From: Clostridium saccharobutylicum DSM 13864
GTDB lineage: Bacteria > Bacillota > Clostridia > Clostridiales > Clostridiaceae
Length of the DNA: 64,000 nucleotides
Assembly (NCBI RefSeq): GCF_000473995.1
Contig: NC_022571.1
Span: forward strand, 12,501-76,500
Direction of reading: 5' to 3'
The position numbers and the translations under genes were made by a program. Of the stretch, positions 21,566 through 30,932 are shown in pieces. A model generated the notes under the pieces. It was not told the DNA's origin. It made no database searches and saw only the letters and a list, made by a program, of their open reading frames with translations. Each line of letters starts with the position of its first letter. Position 1 is the stretch's first letter.

Positions 21566-23332
21566 ATGTTTAAAAGATCAACAAAAATAACAAGTTTATT
21601 AGTGGTTGCGGCTTCTGTTGCTTCAATGGTTCCAGCTTATGCTGCTGATTATAAGAGAATAGAATCTCAAGATGGTAAGGTATATAATGCACAAGCTTAC
21701 AAGGATGGAATTGCAGTTATTGATGGAGACGTTAAAAATAATGATGAAGAAGAAATATATTATTTAAAAGATGGTAAATATAATAAATTATCAGATCTTA
21801 ATTCAGGTGATGATTTTGATGGAATTCATAATGGAAAATATCTTGATATTTCAGGCGAAGATAACTTTGTAGATTTATCAACTGGAAAAGTTACAGATGA
21901 TAATATGGTAGAAAATGATGCGGATGATGCTGCAGCAAATCTTAAGAAGAGAATAAAAGCTGATAATGATGGAAGATATTCAAAGGCTTCTGCAGAAAAA
22001 ACTAAAAGTGATTCTGATATGCAAGTAATACCAGGACAAAAGTATGGTGAAACTTGGTATCAAGTTCAATATACTCCAAAGTCAACTACAGATGCAGGAG
22101 TAGATGCATATAATGTATATACTGATGCAAATGGAAAATATATTGATGCAGATTACAATATAGGAAAAGTTAAAGTTGAAGCAGGTGGCAAATCAGTTAC
22201 TTTAAAGAACACAGATACAGATGATTTAATCAATGATGATGATACAAAAGCAACAGTTAAGTCTCCAGTTGTAATTGGACAAGATAAGGATTATATATAC
22301 AGAACAGCAACTATAGAAATTACTAACAAGACTACTAAAATAGAGAAGGTAAATGGTGTTAAAGTTACTACTGGTTCTGCAGTTGAAGCAGCTGGTGATG
22401 ATAAAACAGTAGCCTTAAATGTAATTCAAAAGATTTCAAAAGCTCAAGCTTCTGATGAAGCAGATGGAGCGAAATATGCTAAAAATGTAACAACTTATAT
22501 AATTTCAAATGAAGATGCTAAGAAATATGATGGAGATAAAGCTAAATTAGTTGATCCTAACAGCGGTACTAAATATACTGTAGCTAACGGAAAGATAATT
22601 GCATATAGCGAAAATTTAGCTGCAACTATAGAATTAAAGACTAAGAGTTCATACTATTATACTGATGTAAACAGTGTTTGTGACGATGATACAAAATACT
22701 TTGATACAGATGTTGATGGAAACCTATGGATGCTAAATAATGGATTCGTTTATGAATGGGACAACGATGAAGACTGGAACAAAGTTTACAAAGTTGATGG
22801 ATCTATGATTAAATTATCAGTTTATGACAAAAACAACATGGTTGTTTGGAGTGACGATGATGATGAAGTTTATTCAGTAATTGGTTCAAAGAACAAAGCA
22901 GATGATACTAAAACTGATACAAATACAGATACTAAAAAAGTAGGCTGGGTTCAAAATACTACTGATGGATCATGGTCTTACTATACACAAGATGGAACTC
23001 AAGTAAAGAATAATTGGATACAAAGTCCTACTAGTGGTCTTTGGTACTTCATGAATGAAAATGGTGCTATGATGGCAAACGGTTGGTTACTAAATGGTGG
23101 TAATTGGTATTACTTATCAGAAACTGGTGCAATCAAGACTGGTTGGATTCAATTAAGTGGAACATGGTATTATTTAGATCCAGTTTCAGGTGGCCCATTA
23201 GGTTCAATGAAGACAGGCTGGTTCCAAGATACAGCAGGAAATTGGTACTATGCTAATGGATCAGGTGCTATGTTACATGATACAACTGTTGGTGGATATA
23301 CTTTAGGTTCTAATGGAGCTTGGATTAGATAA
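21566..23332 (+). CDS. Secreted acidic protein with C-terminal choline-binding-type wall repeats
   Basis: 588 residues. The start is the ATG at 21566, preceded by GGAGG and followed by a clear Sec signal peptide (FKRSTKITSLLVVAASVASM, cleavage after AYAA). About 450 residues are rich in aspartate, lysine and threonine, with KYxDxxGKxxD-like stretches and no recognised enzyme domain. The last 125 residues contain about six cell-wall binding repeats of the GW-WYYL type (GWVQNTTDGSWSYYTQDGTQ, GWLLNGGNWYYLSETGAI, GWIQLSGTWYYLDP, GWFQDTAGNWYYANGSGAM). They anchor the protein to teichoic-acid choline or wall carbohydrate. Probably an abundant surface protein; no catalytic role can be assigned. Confidence 0.85.
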   Translation: MFKRSTKITSLLVVAASVASMVPAYAADYKRIESQDGKVYNAQAYKDGIAVIDGDVKNNDEEEIYYLKDGKYNKLSDLNSGDDFDGIHNGKYLDISGEDNFVDLSTGKVTDDNMVENDADDAAANLKKRIKADNDGRYSKASAEKTKSDSDMQVIPGQKYGETWYQVQYTPKSTTDAGVDAYNVYTDANGKYIDADYNIGKVKVEAGGKSVTLKNTDTDDLINDDDTKATVKSPVVIGQDKDYIYRTATIEITNKTTKIEKVNGVKVTTGSAVEAAGDDKTVALNVIQKISKAQASDEADGAKYAKNVTTYIISNEDAKKYDGDKAKLVDPNSGTKYTVANGKIIAYSENLAATIELKTKSSYYYTDVNSVCDDDTKYFDTDVDGNLWMLNNGFVYEWDNDEDWNKVYKVDGSMIKLSVYDKNNMVVWSDDDDEVYSVIGSKNKADDTKTDTNTDTKKVGWVQNTTDGSWSYYTQDGTQVKNNWIQSPTSGLWYFMNENGAMMANGWLLNGGNWYYLSETGAIKTGWIQLSGTWYYLDPVSGGPLGSMKTGWFQDTAGNWYYANGSGAMLHDTTVGGYTLGSNGAWIR

Positions 23333-23442
23333 TTCAAACAGTTGATAATGATATAATATTCAATTCAAAAATGTGATTAAATATTAATGAATTGTATTTA
23401 AATAAATTAAAAATGCTTTCCCAAATTTTAAAAATTCAGTAT

Positions 23443-23490
23443 AGGGGCTACAGAGTAACTAAGAATTAGTTGTTCTGTAGCCCTAATTTA
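23443..23490 (+). terminator. Hairpin terminator after the wall-binding protein
   Basis: GGGCTACAGA (23445-23454) pairs with TCTGTAGCCC (23474-23483), and AGTAACT can extend the stem. The downstream tract TAATTTATATT is only moderately T-rich. Nothing else is seen in 23333-23700. Confidence 0.7.
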
Positions 23491-23715
23491 TATTAAGGAG
23501 AAATACAATACAGATTTTTTTACCAATGATTGCGTTATGGTTATGTATATAATCAAAAAACAATAAAAATAATAATTTAGATAAATTATTATGAATATAA
23601 AAAAAGTAGTACGCAAAGACGATGAATATAAAATTACTTATAGGTTAAATTAATAATAGTATGAACAAATTAAAATATAAATTACTATATTTAATTAATG
23701 GGAATGGTGCTAATT

Positions 23716-24852
23716 ATGAAAACGGAGACCCTTGTTAATTTTTTTGATACGCATAATGAAGGTAGTTTGTTAGCGATAGATAAATTAAGACCTAATAGAG
23801 TTATTTATATAAGAAACAGTGAAACAGAAAGTATATATAAAGAAATCGAGAGATATGAAAAATATAAGTTTTCTGATATAGAATTTAAAGATTATTTGGT
23901 AGATGAGGGGGATATTGAAAGAATAGATTTTATATTAAGTAATTTATCTAAAGATAATACAATAATCAATGTTACTGGTGGAAAAAGAATTAATGCATTA
24001 ATTTTATTAAATCAAGCAGTATTACAAGGTTTTAATATCATATACGTAGATGTTTTAAATAAACAATGGTATAGTTTTGGCCAACATATAAATAAAGATA
24101 AAAATGAATTTTATGATATTCATTTAGAAGACATGTTAAAGTTGACAGGAACAAATTTACTAGTTGATTCTACATCATTAAGTGAGAAAAAAGATATAAT
24201 AAGTTTGACTAAACAGATTTATAATAATTTAGATTTATGGCATAAATATAAACAAAAATTATATGATAATAAAGTTTTTTTACACGATTATTCAAATCCC
24301 AGAAAGATTAATATTAATCTAAAAGACTTAACAAATGAAGAAATTAATATTCTGCATGCCTCATTAAAGTATTTAGAGAAATTAAAAGATATTAATTACA
24401 AAAATAAAGATAGAGAAATAGAGGTTAATTTTTTAAATGATTATTTAAAAGGATTTATTTTTAAGAGTGGAACTTGGTTAGAAGTGTTAACTAATATGGT
24501 TGTTAGAGAAATTACAGAGATTGATGAAGTGAAAAGTGGTGTAGTATTCTTATGGAAGGAATGTGAACAAAGGGTTAAAAATGAGCTAGATGTTTTAGCA
24601 GTTAAAGATTCAGTTCTTATTTGTATATCATGTAAGGATAGTGAAAAATATGATGAAAATGCATTAAATGAATTAGAGGTATATAGTAAAAGACTTGGGG
24701 GGAATGTTGCTAGAAAAATATTGGTTGCAACAAAATTACCAAGCAAAGAATGTATAAATGATAGAGCTAAAGCAATGGGTATTAATTTAGTAATACTAGA
24801 TAGAGATATAAATAAATTTAAAAACATTTTAAGAAGAATAATAAATATTTGA
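23716..24852 (+). CDS. CARF-domain nuclease, DUF1887 family (Card1/Can2-like)
   Basis: 378 residues from the ATG at 23716 (a longer frame starts at 23698). The MKTETLVNFF start and GGGAATGG upstream favour the shorter form. The N-terminal 150 residues form a Rossmann-like CARF domain with the ligand signature NVTGGKR (85-91). The C-terminal part is a PD-(D/E)xK-type nuclease: E256 (GTWLEV), N289-E290-L-D292 and I-S305-C-K307. Known Card1/Can2 proteins are activated by cyclic tetra-adenylate from type III CRISPR complexes and cut single-stranded DNA or RNA. Here no Cas gene or array occurs in the window, and the gene stands alone between two terminators. Size and layout fit the family; the activator is unproven. 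Confidence 0.82.
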   Translation: MKTETLVNFFDTHNEGSLLAIDKLRPNRVIYIRNSETESIYKEIERYEKYKFSDIEFKDYLVDEGDIERIDFILSNLSKDNTIINVTGGKRINALILLNQAVLQGFNIIYVDVLNKQWYSFGQHINKDKNEFYDIHLEDMLKLTGTNLLVDSTSLSEKKDIISLTKQIYNNLDLWHKYKQKLYDNKVFLHDYSNPRKININLKDLTNEEINILHASLKYLEKLKDINYKNKDREIEVNFLNDYLKGFIFKSGTWLEVLTNMVVREITEIDEVKSGVVFLWKECEQRVKNELDVLAVKDSVLICISCKDSEKYDENALNELEVYSKRLGGNVARKILVATKLPSKECINDRAKAMGINLVILDRDINKFKNILRRIINI

Positions 24853-24947
24853 GAAAATTTCATAATCCACTCACATATTAATCTATTTTAATGTACAGTA
24901 TAATTTTAATTATTGTAAATATTATATAGTATATTTAAATAAAAGGT

Positions 24948-24985
24948 AAACCATACTAAAAAGTAATTTTAGCATGGTTTATTAA
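24948..24985. terminator. Bidirectional terminator between CARF nuclease and psd
   Basis: AAACCATACTAAAA (24948-24961) pairs with TTTTAGCATGGTTT (24967-24980) with one mismatch. It lies between convergent genes. Confidence 0.8.
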
Positions 24986-24994
24986 TTTTATGGG

Positions 24995-25885
24995 TTATAA
25001 GAATTTAACACCAATGCTTTCTCCGAATTGGACTTTGCATTCAAAACCAGAATTAGATTGTTCTAATATATCCTTATCTATTTTCACACGATTCTTTTCA
25101 AAAAATAATATCGTAGTTGATCCACCGAACTTAAAATATCCCTTTTCATCACCTTTATTTACTCTTGTATTAGGTGAGTAAGTTTGAATTATTGAACCAA
25201 CACAGGTAGCACCAACCTCTATATTTAATACATCTCCAAAGTTATCAGATTTAAGTAGCGACCATTCTCTTTTATTTTCACAAAAAAGTTTCGGAATGCT
25301 ATTTAAAGCTATTGGATTAACTGAGTAATAATGTCCTTTAATTGCATGATTTTCACATGGAATTCCTGAATCAATAAAGTGAAATCTGTGATAATCAGTT
25401 GGACATAATCTCAAAATAAGACATACACCATTCTTATATTTATTAGCAATATTTTCGTTATTAATTAATTCTTTTAAGCTATACGTTAAACCTTTAATTT
25501 GCACTATATTATTAAGGTCAATATTTTCATATGCAGTAAGTCGTCCATCTCCAGGTGAAATTAATATATTTTCATCTTTTTTTATAGGTCTAGCTTCAGG
25601 AATTAATTTTCTAATAAAAAAATCATTAAATGAAGTGAATTCATCCATTTTCTTTTCTGTCATGGTCATATCAATATTAAATTCTTCTACGAAATCAGGA
25701 ATTTTATTAGTACTTAATTTTGTATCACAATACATTCCATATATTTTAGAAAAGAATTTTCTTTTAGCAATAAGCTCAGTTACATTCTTACCAAGTGGTG
25801 ATTCGTAAGTCCACTTTATATATTTTTTTCCTGCAATAAGTTCTTCTTCATAAGATTTTGTAGTTCTATTATATACTTGAATCAT
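24995..25885 (-). CDS. psd: Phosphatidylserine decarboxylase
   Basis: 296 residues from the ATG at 25885 ([15 protein letters not shown]), the common clostridial Psd start and length. A 29-codon in-frame extension to 25972 contains a hydrophobic stretch and cannot be fully excluded, because the Shine-Dalgarno of the short form is weak. The serine self-cleavage motif appears as FGGST near the C-terminus, where the pyruvoyl group forms. Other family marks are [17 protein letters not shown] and [11 protein letters not shown]. The enzyme makes phosphatidylethanolamine from phosphatidylserine at the membrane. No pssA gene is adjacent. Confidence 0.93.
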   Translation of the reverse strand: MIQVYNRTTKSYEEELIAGKKYIKWTYESPLGKNVTELIAKRKFFSKIYGMYCDTKLSTNKIPDFVEEFNIDMTMTEKKMDEFTSFNDFFIRKLIPEARPIKKDENILISPGDGRLTAYENIDLNNIVQIKGLTYSLKELINNENIANKYKNGVCLILRLCPTDYHRFHFIDSGIPCENHAIKGHYYSVNPIALNSIPKLFCENKREWSLLKSDNFGDVLNIEVGATCVGSIIQTYSPNTRVNKGDEKGYFKFGGSTTILFFEKNRVKIDKDILEQSNSGFECKVQFGESIGVKFL

Positions 25886-26058
25886 AAATACAATTGCCAA
25901 AACTTTATAAAATAATGTAGATAAACTAATCATAAGTTTTATAATGTTACAGTTACGGCAAATATCCTCCATTTCTTATTTTAATGCATATATATATTCT
26001 AAATTATATTGAACAAAGGAGCTTATCAACTATAATTTGAAAAAATATATGTTAATGA

Positions 26059-26080
26059 TTAGTGTTGTAACCTACACTAA
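26059..26080. promoter_or_regulatory. Candidate operator, 7-bp inverted repeat
   Basis: TTAGTGT, 8 bp, ACACTAA forms a 22-bp dyad between divergent psd and the TetR gene. Arm length and spacing suit a TetR-type dimer. No promoter could be placed confidently over it. Confidence 0.35.
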
Positions 26081-26246
26081 TATTATTTCTATATAGCCTA
26101 ATTTTATCACATATATCATAAAATTCAAAAAATAAGATTTATTAAGTGGAATGGAGCAATTATTATATCTATATAAGTATAGATTCATAACAACCTAAAT
26201 GATATAATATTACAGGAAACTATGAGAACAAGATGGGGCGAAGAAT

Positions 26247-26819
26247 GTGAATAAAACAAAAAGTTTAATATTTAAATCAGCTATAAAAGTATTTTCTGAA
26301 TGTGGATATAGGGGTGCCACTATGGATGATATAGCTTCAAATGCAAAACTTGCAAAAGGAACATTGTATTATCATTTTACAAGTAAAGAGGAGATATTTA
26401 ATTTTATAGTAGAAGAAGGACTTCAAATACTTCAAAATGAAGTTGGTGAGGTTCAAAAAATGAATATAGGACCAATTGAAAAGTTAATTAAAATATGTAA
26501 ACTACAATTAAGCTTTCTTTATGGATATAATGATTTTTTCAAAGTTGTAATGAGTCAATTATGGGGAAATGAGCAAAGACAAGAGTATTTACGTTTAAAA
26601 CTAAGAAAGTATATTAACGAGATTCAAACTAATATACAAGTTGCAATGGATGAAGGTAAGATAGAATCGAGTAATTCTGAACTTATGGCATATGAATTTT
26701 TTGGTGCATTATGTTCAGCGGCCATATATAAATCAATCCATACTGAAAAAATAAATTTAGATGACATAATTAATAATACAGTGCAGTTCACTTTAAAAGG
26801 ATTTGGGATACAAATTTAG
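26247..26819 (+). CDS. TetR/AcrR-family transcriptional regulator
   Basis: 190 residues. The N-terminal TetR helix-turn-helix is clear (IFKSAIKVFSECGYRGATMD, then AKGTLYYHFTSKEEIF). The C-terminal helical effector domain is not diagnostic. The start is GTG at 26247 with GGGGCG 6-11 nt upstream; the ATG two bases earlier is out of frame. The [FeFe] hydrogenase gene follows in the same direction after 145 bp, and psd diverges upstream. Either could be a target, or the protein may regulate only itself. The dyad at 26059-26080 is a candidate binding site. Confidence 0.88.
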   Translation: MNKTKSLIFKSAIKVFSECGYRGATMDDIASNAKLAKGTLYYHFTSKEEIFNFIVEEGLQILQNEVGEVQKMNIGPIEKLIKICKLQLSFLYGYNDFFKVVMSQLWGNEQRQEYLRLKLRKYINEIQTNIQVAMDEGKIESSNSELMAYEFFGALCSAAIYKSIHTEKINLDDIINNTVQFTLKGFGIQI

Positions 26820-26964
26820 CAATAAGTCGATTTTTATTAACTAAATTAATTATTTTATTAATTTATACATTAATGTTATTAATATATACTTATTTTGTTA
26901 TAAAAAGTATGTTAAAATATTAACGTATTAAAAAATAATTGTATGTGAAGGAGCATTTTATTTA

Positions 26965-28689
26965 ATGATAAACATAGTAATTGATGAAAAAACTATTCAA
27001 GTACAGGAAAATACTACAGTTATACAAGCTGCCCTAGCAAATGGGATAGATATACCAAGTTTATGCTATCTTAATGAGTGTGGTAATGTTGGAAAGTGTG
27101 GAGTGTGTGCAGTAGAAATAGAAGGAAAAAATAACTTAGCACTTGCATGTATAACAAAAGTTGAAGAAGGTATGGTAGTAAAAACAAACTCAGAAAAAGT
27201 ACAAGAAAGAGTTAAAATGAGAGTTGCTACTTTGCTTGATAAGCATGAATTTAAATGTGGACCTTGTCCAAGAAGAGAAAATTGCGAATTTTTAAAGTTA
27301 GTTATAAAAACAAAAGCTAAGGCTAACAAGCCTTTTGTGGTTGAAGACAAATCACAATACATAGATATTAGAAGTAAATCAATTGTAATAGACAGAACTA
27401 AGTGTGTGCTATGCGGAAGATGTGAAGCAGCATGTAAAACAAAGACAGGTACAGGAGCTATTTCAATTTGTAAGAGTGAATCAGGAAGAATAGTGCAAGC
27501 AACAGGCGGAAAGTGCTTTGATGATACAAATTGTTTATTATGTGGACAATGCGTTGCAGCATGTCCAGTAGGAGCTTTAACTGAAAAAACACACGTTGAT
27601 AGAGTTAAAGAAGCATTAGAAGATCCTAATAAGCATGTAATAGTTGCTATGGCACCATCAATCAGAACTTCTATGGGAGAGTTATTTAAATTAGGCTATG
27701 GGGTTGATGTAACTGGAAAATTATATGCTTCAATGAGAGCATTAGGATTTGATAAGGTATTTGATATTAACTTTGGGGCTGATATGACAATAATGGAAGA
27801 AGCAACAGAGTTTATTGAAAGAGTTAAAAATAATGGACCATTCCCAATGTTTACTTCATGTTGTCCGGCATGGGTTAGACAAGTGGAAAATTATTACCCA
27901 GAATTTTTAGAAAACTTATCATCAGCTAAATCACCACAACAAATATTTGGTGCAGCAAGCAAAACATACTATCCTCAAATATCAGGTATAAGTGCTAAAG
28001 ATGTATTTACTGTTACAATAATGCCTTGTACAGCAAAGAAATTTGAGGCTGATAGAGAAGAAATGTATAATGAGGGAATTAAAAATATAGATGCAGTACT
28101 TACTACAAGAGAATTAGCAAAAATGATTAAAGATGCAAAGATTAATTTTGCTAATTTAGAAGACGAACAAGCTGATCCAGCAATGGGAGAATACACTGGG
28201 GCTGGAGTTATATTCGGAGCTACAGGTGGAGTTATGGAAGCAGCACTTAGAACTGCTAAGGATTTCGTTGAAGATAAAGATTTAACTGATATAGAATATA
28301 CACAAATAAGAGGATTACAAGGAATAAAAGAGGCTACAGTAGAAATTGGTGGAGAAAATTATAACGTAGCTGTAATTAATGGTGCAGCAAACTTAGCTGA
28401 ATTCATGAATAGCGGTAAAATCCTTGAAAAGAACTATCATTTTATTGAAGTAATGGCTTGCCCAGGCGGATGTGTAAATGGTGGAGGACAACCACACGTA
28501 AGTGCAAAGGAAAGAGAAAAAGTAGATGTTAGAACTGTAAGAGCATCTGTTTTATATAACCAAGATAAAAATTTAGAGAAGAGAAAATCACATAAAAATA
28601 CAGCATTATTAAATATGTACTATGATTATATGGGAGCTCCAGGACAAGGAAAAGCTCATGAATTATTACACTTAAAATACAATAAATAA
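26965..28689 (+). CDS. hydA: [FeFe] hydrogenase, monomeric clostridial type
   Basis: 574 residues, the size and domain order of clostridial HydA/CpI. An N-terminal plant-type [2Fe-2S] domain carries CYLNECGNVGKCGVC. The His-Cys3 cluster motif (H-x-x-x-C-x-x-C-x5-C, HEFKCGPCPRRENC) and two [4Fe-4S] motifs (CVLCGRCEAAC, CLLCGQCVAACPVGA) follow. The H-cluster domain has all three signatures: TSCCPAWVR, MPCTAKKFEADR and MACPGGCVNGGGQP. It evolves H2 from reduced ferredoxin during fermentation in the cytoplasm. GGAG precedes the ATG. The maturases HydEFG are not in this window. A strong terminator follows. Confidence 0.98.
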   Translation: MINIVIDEKTIQVQENTTVIQAALANGIDIPSLCYLNECGNVGKCGVCAVEIEGKNNLALACITKVEEGMVVKTNSEKVQERVKMRVATLLDKHEFKCGPCPRRENCEFLKLVIKTKAKANKPFVVEDKSQYIDIRSKSIVIDRTKCVLCGRCEAACKTKTGTGAISICKSESGRIVQATGGKCFDDTNCLLCGQCVAACPVGALTEKTHVDRVKEALEDPNKHVIVAMAPSIRTSMGELFKLGYGVDVTGKLYASMRALGFDKVFDINFGADMTIMEEATEFIERVKNNGPFPMFTSCCPAWVRQVENYYPEFLENLSSAKSPQQIFGAASKTYYPQISGISAKDVFTVTIMPCTAKKFEADREEMYNEGIKNIDAVLTTRELAKMIKDAKINFANLEDEQADPAMGEYTGAGVIFGATGGVMEAALRTAKDFVEDKDLTDIEYTQIRGLQGIKEATVEIGGENYNVAVINGAANLAEFMNSGKILEKNYHFIEVMACPGGCVNGGGQPHVSAKEREKVDVRTVRASVLYNQDKNLEKRKSHKNTALLNMYYDYMGAPGQGKAHELLHLKYNK

Positions 28690-28718
28690 AGTTATAAAGA
28701 ATTTTTTATTCTATAAAT

Positions 28719-28757
28719 AAAGGGATATATCATTTTAAAGATATATCCCTTTATTAA
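28719..28757 (+). terminator. hydA terminator
   Basis: AAAGGGATATATC (28719-28731) pairs perfectly with GATATATCCCTTT (28740-28752). Confidence 0.85.
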
Positions 28758-28850
28758 TTATATTAACAAGAAGATCTAATTTGCAGATTGTATCGCTTTG
28801 CTTTATCTAAGGGTTACTAGATTTAGCTTAACTATAATTTTGTAAAGAAT

Positions 28851-28900
28851 AAAGAAATGCTCTTTTAAATGATTATAATAATCTTTTAAAAGAGCATTAA
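28851..28900 (-). terminator. Terminator of the ABC-F gene
   Basis: TTTAAAAGAGCATT (28885-28898) pairs with AATGCTCTTTTAAA (28856-28869). On the minus strand it is followed by a TTTCTTT tract. Confidence 0.75.
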
Positions 28901-28907
28901 AAATTAA

Positions 28908-30497
28908 TTATTTACCTGAAAATTCTAAGTATTCATCGAAAGTCATAGCTCTATCAACTATAGAACCATCATCTTTGATGTCTATAATTCTATTTGCTAT
29001 AGTTTGAACAAATTGATGGTCATGAGAAGCAAATAGTATGTTACTGTTGTAATCTCTTAAGCCATTATTTACAGCTGTGATTGATTCAAGGTCAAGGTGA
29101 TTTGTAGGTTGATCTAACATCAATACATTTGCATTAGAAAGCATCATCTTAGATAACATACATCTAACCTTTTCTCCTCCTGATAGAACATTAGCTTCTT
29201 TTAAAGCTTCTTCTCCTGAGAATAACATTCTACCTAAGAAACCTCTAATATAGCTTTCAGATTTTTCTTCAGAGTATTGTCTAAGCCAATCTACTAAAGA
29301 AAGATTACATCCATCAAAGTATTTTGAATTATCAGCAGGGAAGTAAGAATTAGTTATAGTTATTCCCCATTTAAATTCACCGCTGTCTGGTTCCATTTCA
29401 CCTGCTAGGATTTTGAATAATGTAGTTACAGCTATTTCATTACCAATAAGAGCAATCTTATCACCTTTATTAGCCATGAAACTTACATTATCTAAAACTT
29501 TAACACCATCGACAGTCTTAGATAAATCTTTAACTGTTAAGATATCATTACCAACTTCTCTTTCAGGCTTAAATCCTACGAAAGGATATTTTCTGCTTGA
29601 AGGTTGAATGTCATCTAAAGTAATTTTATCTAATAACTTCTTTCTTGAAGTTGCTTGTTTAGATTTAGAAGCATTAGCACTAAATCTTGCAATAAAGTCT
29701 TGTAATTCCTTAATCTTTTCTTCTTTTTTCTTATTTTGATCTTTAGACATTTGAAGAGCTAATTGGCTTGATTCATACCAGAAATCATAGTTACCAACAT
29801 AAATCTTAATTTTACCAAAATCAACATCTGCCATTTGAGTACATACTGAGTTTAAGAAATGTCTGTCATGGGATACAACTATAACAGTACCATCAAAGTT
29901 ACCTAAAAAGTCTTCTAACCAGTTTACAGCTTTTAGATCTAAGCCGTTAGTAGGTTCGTCTAGAATTAGTATTCCAGGATTACCAAATAAGGCTTGAGCT
30001 AAAAGAACTTTAACTTTTTCTCCACCAGTTAATTCTGATACATTTTTGAAATGCAATTCAGTTCCAATTCCTAGTCCTTGTAAAAGTGAAGAAGCTTCGG
30101 ATTCTGCTTCCCAACCGTTAAGTTCAGCAAATTCTCCTTCTAGTTCAGATGCTTTAATTCCATCTTCATCAGAGAAATCAGGCTTTGCATAGATTTCATC
30201 TTTTTCTTTCATTATTTGATATAAGCGTTCATTACCCATTATCACAGTTTCTAAAACTTGAAAATCATCATATTTATAATGTTCTTGTTTTAAAACTGAC
30301 ATTCTTGTATTAGGCGCTATTGTAACTTCTCCAGTATTAGGTTCTACTTCACCTGATAATATTTTAAGAAATGTACTCTTTCCAGCACCATTAGCACCGA
30401 TAACTCCATAACAGTTTCCAGCAGTAAATTTTAAGTTAACATCTTCAAAAAGCTTACGTCCACCGAATCTTAGACTAACATTAGATACGTTTATCAA
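28908..30497 (-). CDS. ABC-F ATPase, YkpA/YbiT-like
   Basis: 529 residues with two ABC domains and no membrane segments. Domain 1 has Walker A GANGAGKS, signature SELTGGEKVKV and Walker B ILILDEPTNGLD. The inter-domain linker is charged (KKKEEKIKELQDFIARFSAN). Domain 2 has signature VLSGGEKVRC and VLMLDQPTNHLD, but its Walker A reads LIGNEIAVTTLF and lacks the lysine. As I recall, that degeneracy is shared with the YkpA/YbiT branch. ABC-F proteins act at the ribosomal E site as translation factors or antibiotic protection proteins; this branch is thought to be housekeeping. A repeat cluster begins 55 bp upstream of its start. Confidence 0.92.
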   Translation of the reverse strand: MINVSNVSLRFGGRKLFEDVNLKFTAGNCYGVIGANGAGKSTFLKILSGEVEPNTGEVTIAPNTRMSVLKQEHYKYDDFQVLETVIMGNERLYQIMKEKDEIYAKPDFSDEDGIKASELEGEFAELNGWEAESEASSLLQGLGIGTELHFKNVSELTGGEKVKVLLAQALFGNPGILILDEPTNGLDLKAVNWLEDFLGNFDGTVIVVSHDRHFLNSVCTQMADVDFGKIKIYVGNYDFWYESSQLALQMSKDQNKKKEEKIKELQDFIARFSANASKSKQATSRKKLLDKITLDDIQPSSRKYPFVGFKPEREVGNDILTVKDLSKTVDGVKVLDNVSFMANKGDKIALIGNEIAVTTLFKILAGEMEPDSGEFKWGITITNSYFPADNSKYFDGCNLSLVDWLRQYSEEKSESYIRGFLGRMLFSGEEALKEANVLSGGEKVRCMLSKMMLSNANVLMLDQPTNHLDLESITAVNNGLRDYNSNILFASHDHQFVQTIANRIIDIKDDGSIVDRAMTFDEYLEFSGK

Positions 30498-30552
30498 TCT
30501 ATTTCTACCTCATTTCATAGTATTATAATATTTTATGTACACTTACAATGAT

Positions 30553-30717
30553 TTAGGCACGTGAAAATAAATAACCAGTCCAATTTGTCATGAATATTTT
30601 TCATTAGGCAATGAGGTGAATTGCTCTCATTGCGGACCTATTAGGTCAACTTACTTACGCAGCATAATGAGAAATAGACTGGCAAATGGAATTGTTAGTT
30701 ATTTAAATGTGCCTTAA
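30553..30717 (+). repeat. Structured repeat element, copy A (165 bp)
   Basis: The terminal arms TTAGGCACGTGAAAATAAAT and its imperfect complement ending ATGTGCCTTAA close a long imperfect hairpin. Two apical hairpins are visible: GCAATGAG/CTCATTGC and GACCT/AGGTC. Homologous to copies B and D-E and, inverted, to C. No open frame. Confidence 0.85.
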
Positions 30718-30720
30718 GTA

Positions 30721-30867
30721 TATAAAAAATAGCAAATTAAAATATGTTATGCATATTTTGTGTCAGATAAGTAAGTGAATTTTGTTAATGGCATTAAACT
30801 ATTAGCGAAATTTATCTATACAGTATGACGCAAGATAGATTAGCATACTGACTTGCTATTTTTTATA
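30721..30867 (+). repeat. Structured repeat element, divergent copy E (147 bp)
   Basis: Starts 3 bp after copy A. The terminal arms TATAAAAAATAGCAA (30721-30735) and TTGCTATTTTTTATA (30853-30867) are a perfect 15-bp inverted pair. The interior keeps the family blocks CATATTTT...TCAGA.AAGTAAGTGAATT and GACGCA.GAT. Confidence 0.7.
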
Positions 30868-30932
30868 ATATGATTTAATCATTAAATAAGTAAGTTTCGT
30901 TTCATGTTGCTTATTATATCATATAATTGTAG

